DNA from: an uncultured Lysobacterales bacterium
GTDB lineage: Bacteria; Pseudomonadota; Gammaproteobacteria; Xanthomonadales; SZUA-36
DNA length: 17,919 nucleotides
Reading direction: 5' to 3'
NCBI GenBank assembly: GCA_937974465.1
Contig: CALJWY010000011.1
Location: 1 to 17,919 of the forward strand
The translations under genes were made by a program, and so were the position numbers. Below the pieces are notes generated by a model. It worked only from the letters and a program-made list of their open reading frames with translations, was not told the DNA's origin and made no database searches. The stretch's first letter is position 1, and every line of letters starts with the position of its first letter. Positions 14,830 through 17,919 of the stretch are shown piece after piece.

Positions 14830-15726
14830 TCAGGATTTCGCTGGCCGGCGCCGGCGGCGACCGCCCCGGCCACCATCTTTGGCTGGCTCGCGGTAGGTGG
14901 TTATCCAATCCGTGCATTGCGGGTCTCGGTTCATAAGAACATTGGCCCCGCGTACAGCTTGCATTAAGGGCTCAGCAAGCGGGTTGGTGATGGCCGACGT
15001 CAAGCCGGCGCCAATGGCCATGCCCATGAAAGTGGCGTTCAAACCGGTGCGGTTGGGTAAGCCAAAGCTTACATTGGATACACCGCAGATGGTGTTAACT
15101 TTTAGTTCTGCCCTCAGGCGACGGATCAAACTGAGTGCCTGGATACCCGCATCATCCATTGCGCCCACCGGCATAACAAGGGGATCAACGACCACATCGC
15201 AGGCCGGGATACCGTGATCTGCAGCCCGTTCAACGATTTTCCTGGCGACATTGAAACGGATATCAATATCCGTGGAGATTCCCGAGTCGTCGTTACAAAT
15301 TGCAACCACTGCCGCACCATACTTTCTGACCATCGGTAAAACACTTTCAAGCCGGTCTTCCTCGCCCGTGACAGAATTCAGCAATGCCTTACCCTCGTAA
15401 GCCGCAAGTCCCGCCTCCAGGGCGCTGACCATTGAGGAGTCGATTGAAAGCGGTACATCGGTAAGTGATTGCACCAGCCGGATGGCCCTCGCCATCAAAG
15501 CAGGCTCATCTGCCATTGGCACACCTGCGTTGACATCCAGGACATGCGCTCCCGCCGCAACCTGTGCCATCGCGTCTGCTTCCACACGGCTGAAATCACC
15601 GGCTTTCATCTCCTCCGCCAGCAATTTGCGACCGGTAGGGTTGATGCGTTCGCCTATGATGGTAAATGGCCGATCAAAGCCAATAATGACTTCCCTGGTC
15701 GCGGAACTGATGATGGTGTCGGTCAT
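14830..15726 (-). CDS. Methyltetrahydrofolate:corrinoid methyltransferase
   Basis: A 298-residue pterin-binding TIM barrel of the AcsE/MeTr and MetH-domain family. It moves a methyl group between methyl-THF and a corrinoid protein. Signatures in order: FTIIGERINPTGRK, AGAHVLDVNAGVPM, PLSIDSS (the strand with the pterin-contacting Asp), LLNSVTGEED, ICNDDSGI, DVVVDPLVMPVG and CGVSNVSFGLPNR. The length is slightly above the usual 260-270 because of a C-terminal tail, GGRGGRRRRRPAKS, which is strongly basic and probably disordered. It starts at an ATGA overlap with the upstream MetF-like gene (15723-15726). With a RACo-like activator next door and no MetH context, the methyl group probably comes from a methylated substrate and goes to THF. 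Confidence 0.9.
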   Translation of the reverse strand: MTDTIISSATREVIIGFDRPFTIIGERINPTGRKLLAEEMKAGDFSRVEADAMAQVAAGAHVLDVNAGVPMADEPALMARAIRLVQSLTDVPLSIDSSMVSALEAGLAAYEGKALLNSVTGEEDRLESVLPMVRKYGAAVVAICNDDSGISTDIDIRFNVARKIVERAADHGIPACDVVVDPLVMPVGAMDDAGIQALSLIRRLRAELKVNTICGVSNVSFGLPNRTGLNATFMGMAIGAGLTSAITNPLAEPLMQAVRGANVLMNRDPQCTDWITTYREPAKDGGRGGRRRRRPAKS

Positions 15727-16592
15727 AATGTTATTTCCTTCTTGAGGCTTTCATAGGATTCTACGCGCCATTTTTCCGTTCGTTCAACATCGTTAAAACT
15801 GAACAGGTGGAAACCAGCGATTATAGCCTCCGGATCATCAATGTAGGGTGCAAATCCTCTCAGCAAATCATCCGGTTGGTAGGGCTTGGTGGTGACAAGT
15901 TTTCTAAGCAGGCCTTTTTGTTTTTTCAACAATCTCACAGACTGACCCACGCCGATTCGCATTGACAGCGAAATTAGCTTGCTCATATCGGCAACGCCCG
16001 GCATACCAATCCAGGCCGGCAGAGTAATTCCGTTGCTGCGAATCTCTTTCAACCAGTGGGCCAGAACCTGTGGGTCGAAGCAGATCTGTGTTACCAGGTA
16101 GGTGGCAAATTGTTGTTTTTCCTTCAAAAACCAAAGCAACTTATCCTTATCGACCAGGGGGTGCCCCTCGGGATGAGCGGTGACACCGACATCTTCAATA
16201 CTGTGGCCAATTTCAGCCATATCGCGTAACAATTGCAGTGAATCTGAGTAGCAGCCTGCGGGGTGGGGTGAGTCACCAGCGGGAATAAAAATACTTTCCA
16301 CCCGAGCCGCATCCAGTCTGCCGAGAACCTCCCGTAAATGGCCCTTGTCCCTAATCGAGCGCGCTGCAATATGCGGGATGAGCTTGAGGTGGCTTACGCC
16401 AGGATGTGCCCTTGATTTTTCTACCAGTTCCAGCGTGGGTTCGAGGCCTTTCAGCGGCGAACAGGTGATTGAAATATAGGCATGCCGTGGTATGTGCACC
16501 AATCGTTCCAGGATGGTCGGGGTAGGGATCACTTCGAGGTATGCCTGGTCAAGAAAATGAGCCAGTAACTTTTTATTGTTGTGGTCAGGCAT
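15723..16592 (-). CDS. MetF-like methylenetetrahydrofolate reductase
   Basis: A 289-residue FAD-type TIM barrel (E. coli MetF 296). It interconverts 5,10-methylene-THF and 5-methyl-THF. The E. coli key residues have counterparts: Glu20 in YLEVIPTPT (E28), Asp107 in PAGDSPHP (D120) and Gln169 in LVTQICFD (Q183). The sequence is diverged from biosynthetic MetF, fitting a specialised copy. Its linkage to a methyl-THF:corrinoid methyltransferase suggests that it works towards methylene-THF, that is, oxidation of methyl groups; the electron acceptor is unknown. It is the first gene of the minus-strand unit. ATG 16590-16592 has only a weak AAGAGA ribosome site. It is divergent from fhs. Confidence 0.85.
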   Translation of the reverse strand: MPDHNNKKLLAHFLDQAYLEVIPTPTILERLVHIPRHAYISITCSPLKGLEPTLELVEKSRAHPGVSHLKLIPHIAARSIRDKGHLREVLGRLDAARVESIFIPAGDSPHPAGCYSDSLQLLRDMAEIGHSIEDVGVTAHPEGHPLVDKDKLLWFLKEKQQFATYLVTQICFDPQVLAHWLKEIRSNGITLPAWIGMPGVADMSKLISLSMRIGVGQSVRLLKKQKGLLRKLVTTKPYQPDDLLRGFAPYIDDPEAIIAGFHLFSFNDVERTEKWRVESYESLKKEITL

Positions 16593-16882
16593 TATTTTCT
16601 CTTGAGCCGAGCCAACTTAATGTTAATCGCAATAGACTAACACGCTCTCGCCCGCTCAATTGTTGACCCAAATCATCATGTTTGATGATCACATTTTGGG
16701 CCCGATGTTCACTGCCCTTTCTTAACCCTGCCTGGCCGATATGCTGATTCCAGCACTTAAACCGCATGACCCAGGCCCCATCTCAGTGGTACGGGCACTA
16801 TTATTAAGGTATCGTCTCCGGCCAGTCTGTCGATTGATCGAGCAGATGACCTGATCCAAATGGCTTGAGGAATTATAAAAAA
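16593..16882. promoter_or_regulatory. Divergent promoter region of the C1 cluster with two inverted repeats
   Basis: A 290-base gap between the MetF-like gene and fhs. Repeat 1 is TGTTAATC-GCAATA-GACTAACA (16621-16642), with 8-base arms matching at seven of eight positions. Repeat 2 is ATCATCA-TGTT-TGATGAT (16672-16689), with perfect 7-base arms, flanked by CCAAA and TTTTGG. Both have the size of dimeric-regulator operators and lie 29-100 bases upstream of the MetF-like start, where they could control that promoter. A weak leftward -35 (TTGAGC) and -10 (TCTATT) pair overlaps repeat 1. No clear promoter was found for fhs. Confidence 0.4.
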
Positions 16883-17919
16883 ATGCTTACTGATTACGAA
16901 ATTGCCAGCCAGGCAAAGCCGAGAAAAATTAAAAAAATCGCGGCCAGGCTTGGTATTGAAAAAGATGACTTGATGCCATTTGGTGACGAGGTTACCAAGG
17001 TCAATCTGAATGCCTTGACCAGGCCCCGTAAACGCACCGAGAAAGCCAGGCTTGTTCTGGTCTCTGCGACCACCCCGACCGCTGCTGGCGAAGGCAAGAC
17101 CACGACCTCGATTGGCCTGGCACAGGCCCTCGACAGGCTTGGCGAGTCAGTCTGCCTGGCATTGCGAGAGCCGTCTTTAGGGCCCTGTATGGGGATCAAG
17201 GGTGGCGCCACGGGTGGTGGTTACAGCCAGGTGATTCCGGCAGATCGGATTAACCTGCATTTCACCGGTGATTTTCATGCCATCACCACTGTGAATAACC
17301 TGATTTCGGCAACTGTCGATAACCATATTTTCCAGGGTAATGAGTTGGGTCTTGATCCGCGCCAGATCGTCTGGCGGCGTGTGATGGATATGAATGACCG
17401 TAGTCTCCGGAATGTCGTGATTGGTCTTGGTGGCAGGATGCAAGGTATTCCACGAGAGGGTGGTTTTGACATTACCGCGGCATCGGAAATCATGGCCATA
17501 CTGTGTCTCGCCAAGGATATGGATGATCTGCGCAGAAGGCTGGATAACATCCTGATCGGTACAACCTGGAAAGGCGCCCCTGTCTACCTGAAAGAGATGA
17601 ACATCACGGGCGCCATGATGGTATTGCTGCGTGATGCTGTTCACCCCAACCTGGTGCAAACCCTGGAGGGCACCCCCTGTTTTATGCATGGTGGCCCGTT
17701 TGCAAATATCGCCCATGGTTGTAACAGTGTTCTGGCCACGCAGATGGCAATGCATCACGCGGACTGGACCATCACCGAAGCTGGTTTTGGTTTTGACCTA
17801 GGTGCTGAGAAGTTTTTCCACATCAAGTGTCGTTCAGCCGGGCTCGACCCCGATGCAGTGGTGGTGGTCACGACTTTGCGGGCACTGAAACTGCACGGCG
17901 GCAACGCCAAGGACGATCT
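16883..17919 (+). CDS. fhs: Formate-tetrahydrofolate ligase (C-terminus outside window)
   Basis: Formate + ATP + THF to 10-formyl-THF; the reaction is reversible. The window holds 345 codons of a family usually near 556. The ATP-binding P-loop variant TPTAAGEGKTTT lies at about 64-75. Family signatures REPSLGPCMGIKGGATGGGY, LHFTGDFHAITTVNNL, WRRVMDMNDRSLR, GTTWKGAPV and HGGPFANIAHGCNS all follow in the right order. The ATG at 16883 has GAGG 12 bases upstream across an A-rich spacer. Beside the corrinoid methyltransferase unit, Fhs could run in reverse, releasing formate and making ATP from 10-formyl-THF, or could feed formate in. The direction cannot be read from sequence. Confidence 0.95.
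   Translation, partial: MLTDYEIASQAKPRKIKKIAARLGIEKDDLMPFGDEVTKVNLNALTRPRKRTEKARLVLVSATTPTAAGEGKTTTSIGLAQALDRLGESVCLALREPSLGPCMGIKGGATGGGYSQVIPADRINLHFTGDFHAITTVNNLISATVDNHIFQGNELGLDPRQIVWRRVMDMNDRSLRNVVIGLGGRMQGIPREGGFDITAASEIMAILCLAKDMDDLRRRLDNILIGTTWKGAPVYLKEMNITGAMMVLLRDAVHPNLVQTLEGTPCFMHGGPFANIAHGCNSVLATQMAMHHADWTITEAGFGFDLGAEKFFHIKCRSAGLDPDAVVVVTTLRALKLHGGNAKDD

Noticed and set aside
1..17919. tRNA, rRNA, CRISPR array, IS element or prophage
   Set aside because: No cloverleaf, regularly spaced repeats, transposase, integrase or phage genes were seen on either strand.

Overview
The window looks like chromosomal DNA of a gammaproteobacterium of moderate GC content, interrupted by a few AT-rich intergenic patches. 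The main taxonomic clues are the fused HisB (histidinol-phosphatase plus imidazoleglycerol-phosphate dehydratase), the fused HisIE, the long form of HisG, and HisF and HisD lengths matching the enterobacterial type. Species cannot be named. A marine or sediment lineage is a guess based on the corrinoid/folate C1 cluster.

Left edge (1-1311): a partial, exported, cysteine-containing protein of unknown function on the minus strand, a small GIY-YIG nuclease-domain protein, then an AT-rich intergenic region leading to the his promoter. Centre left (1312-8735): a complete, very compact histidine operon, in the order TrpR-like repressor, hisG, hisD, hisC, hisB, hisH, hisA, hisF, hisIE. Seven of its eight junctions are 4-base ATGA overlaps. 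No His-rich leader peptide or attenuator is visible. Instead, the first gene encodes a TrpR/YerC-type repressor, and a 26-bp imperfect palindrome with trp-operator-like ends (CTAG / TAGTAC, centre TTAA) sits over the predicted transcription start. The HisB phosphatase domain has lost three of the four zinc ligands known from E. coli.

Centre right (8747-12671, all minus strand): an MgtC/DUF4010 membrane protein, an overlapping pair of MaoC hot-dog proteins (one with the full hydratase motif, one with a shortened active-site loop), an intergenic region with a relic of an MFS transporter on the opposite strand, and an NhaC-family antiporter.

Right side (12799-17919): a one-carbon cluster. Three minus-strand genes encode a MetF-like methylenetetrahydrofolate reductase, a methyltetrahydrofolate:corrinoid methyltransferase and a RACo-type [2Fe-2S]/ASKHA reductive activator. 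Formate-tetrahydrofolate ligase (fhs) is divergent and cut by the window end. Together these suggest corrinoid-dependent transfer of methyl groups to tetrahydrofolate, oxidation to methylene-THF, and formate release with ATP capture through Fhs. The corrinoid protein and the substrate-specific methyltransferase are not in the window. The 290-bp divergent promoter region holds two inverted repeats that could be operators.
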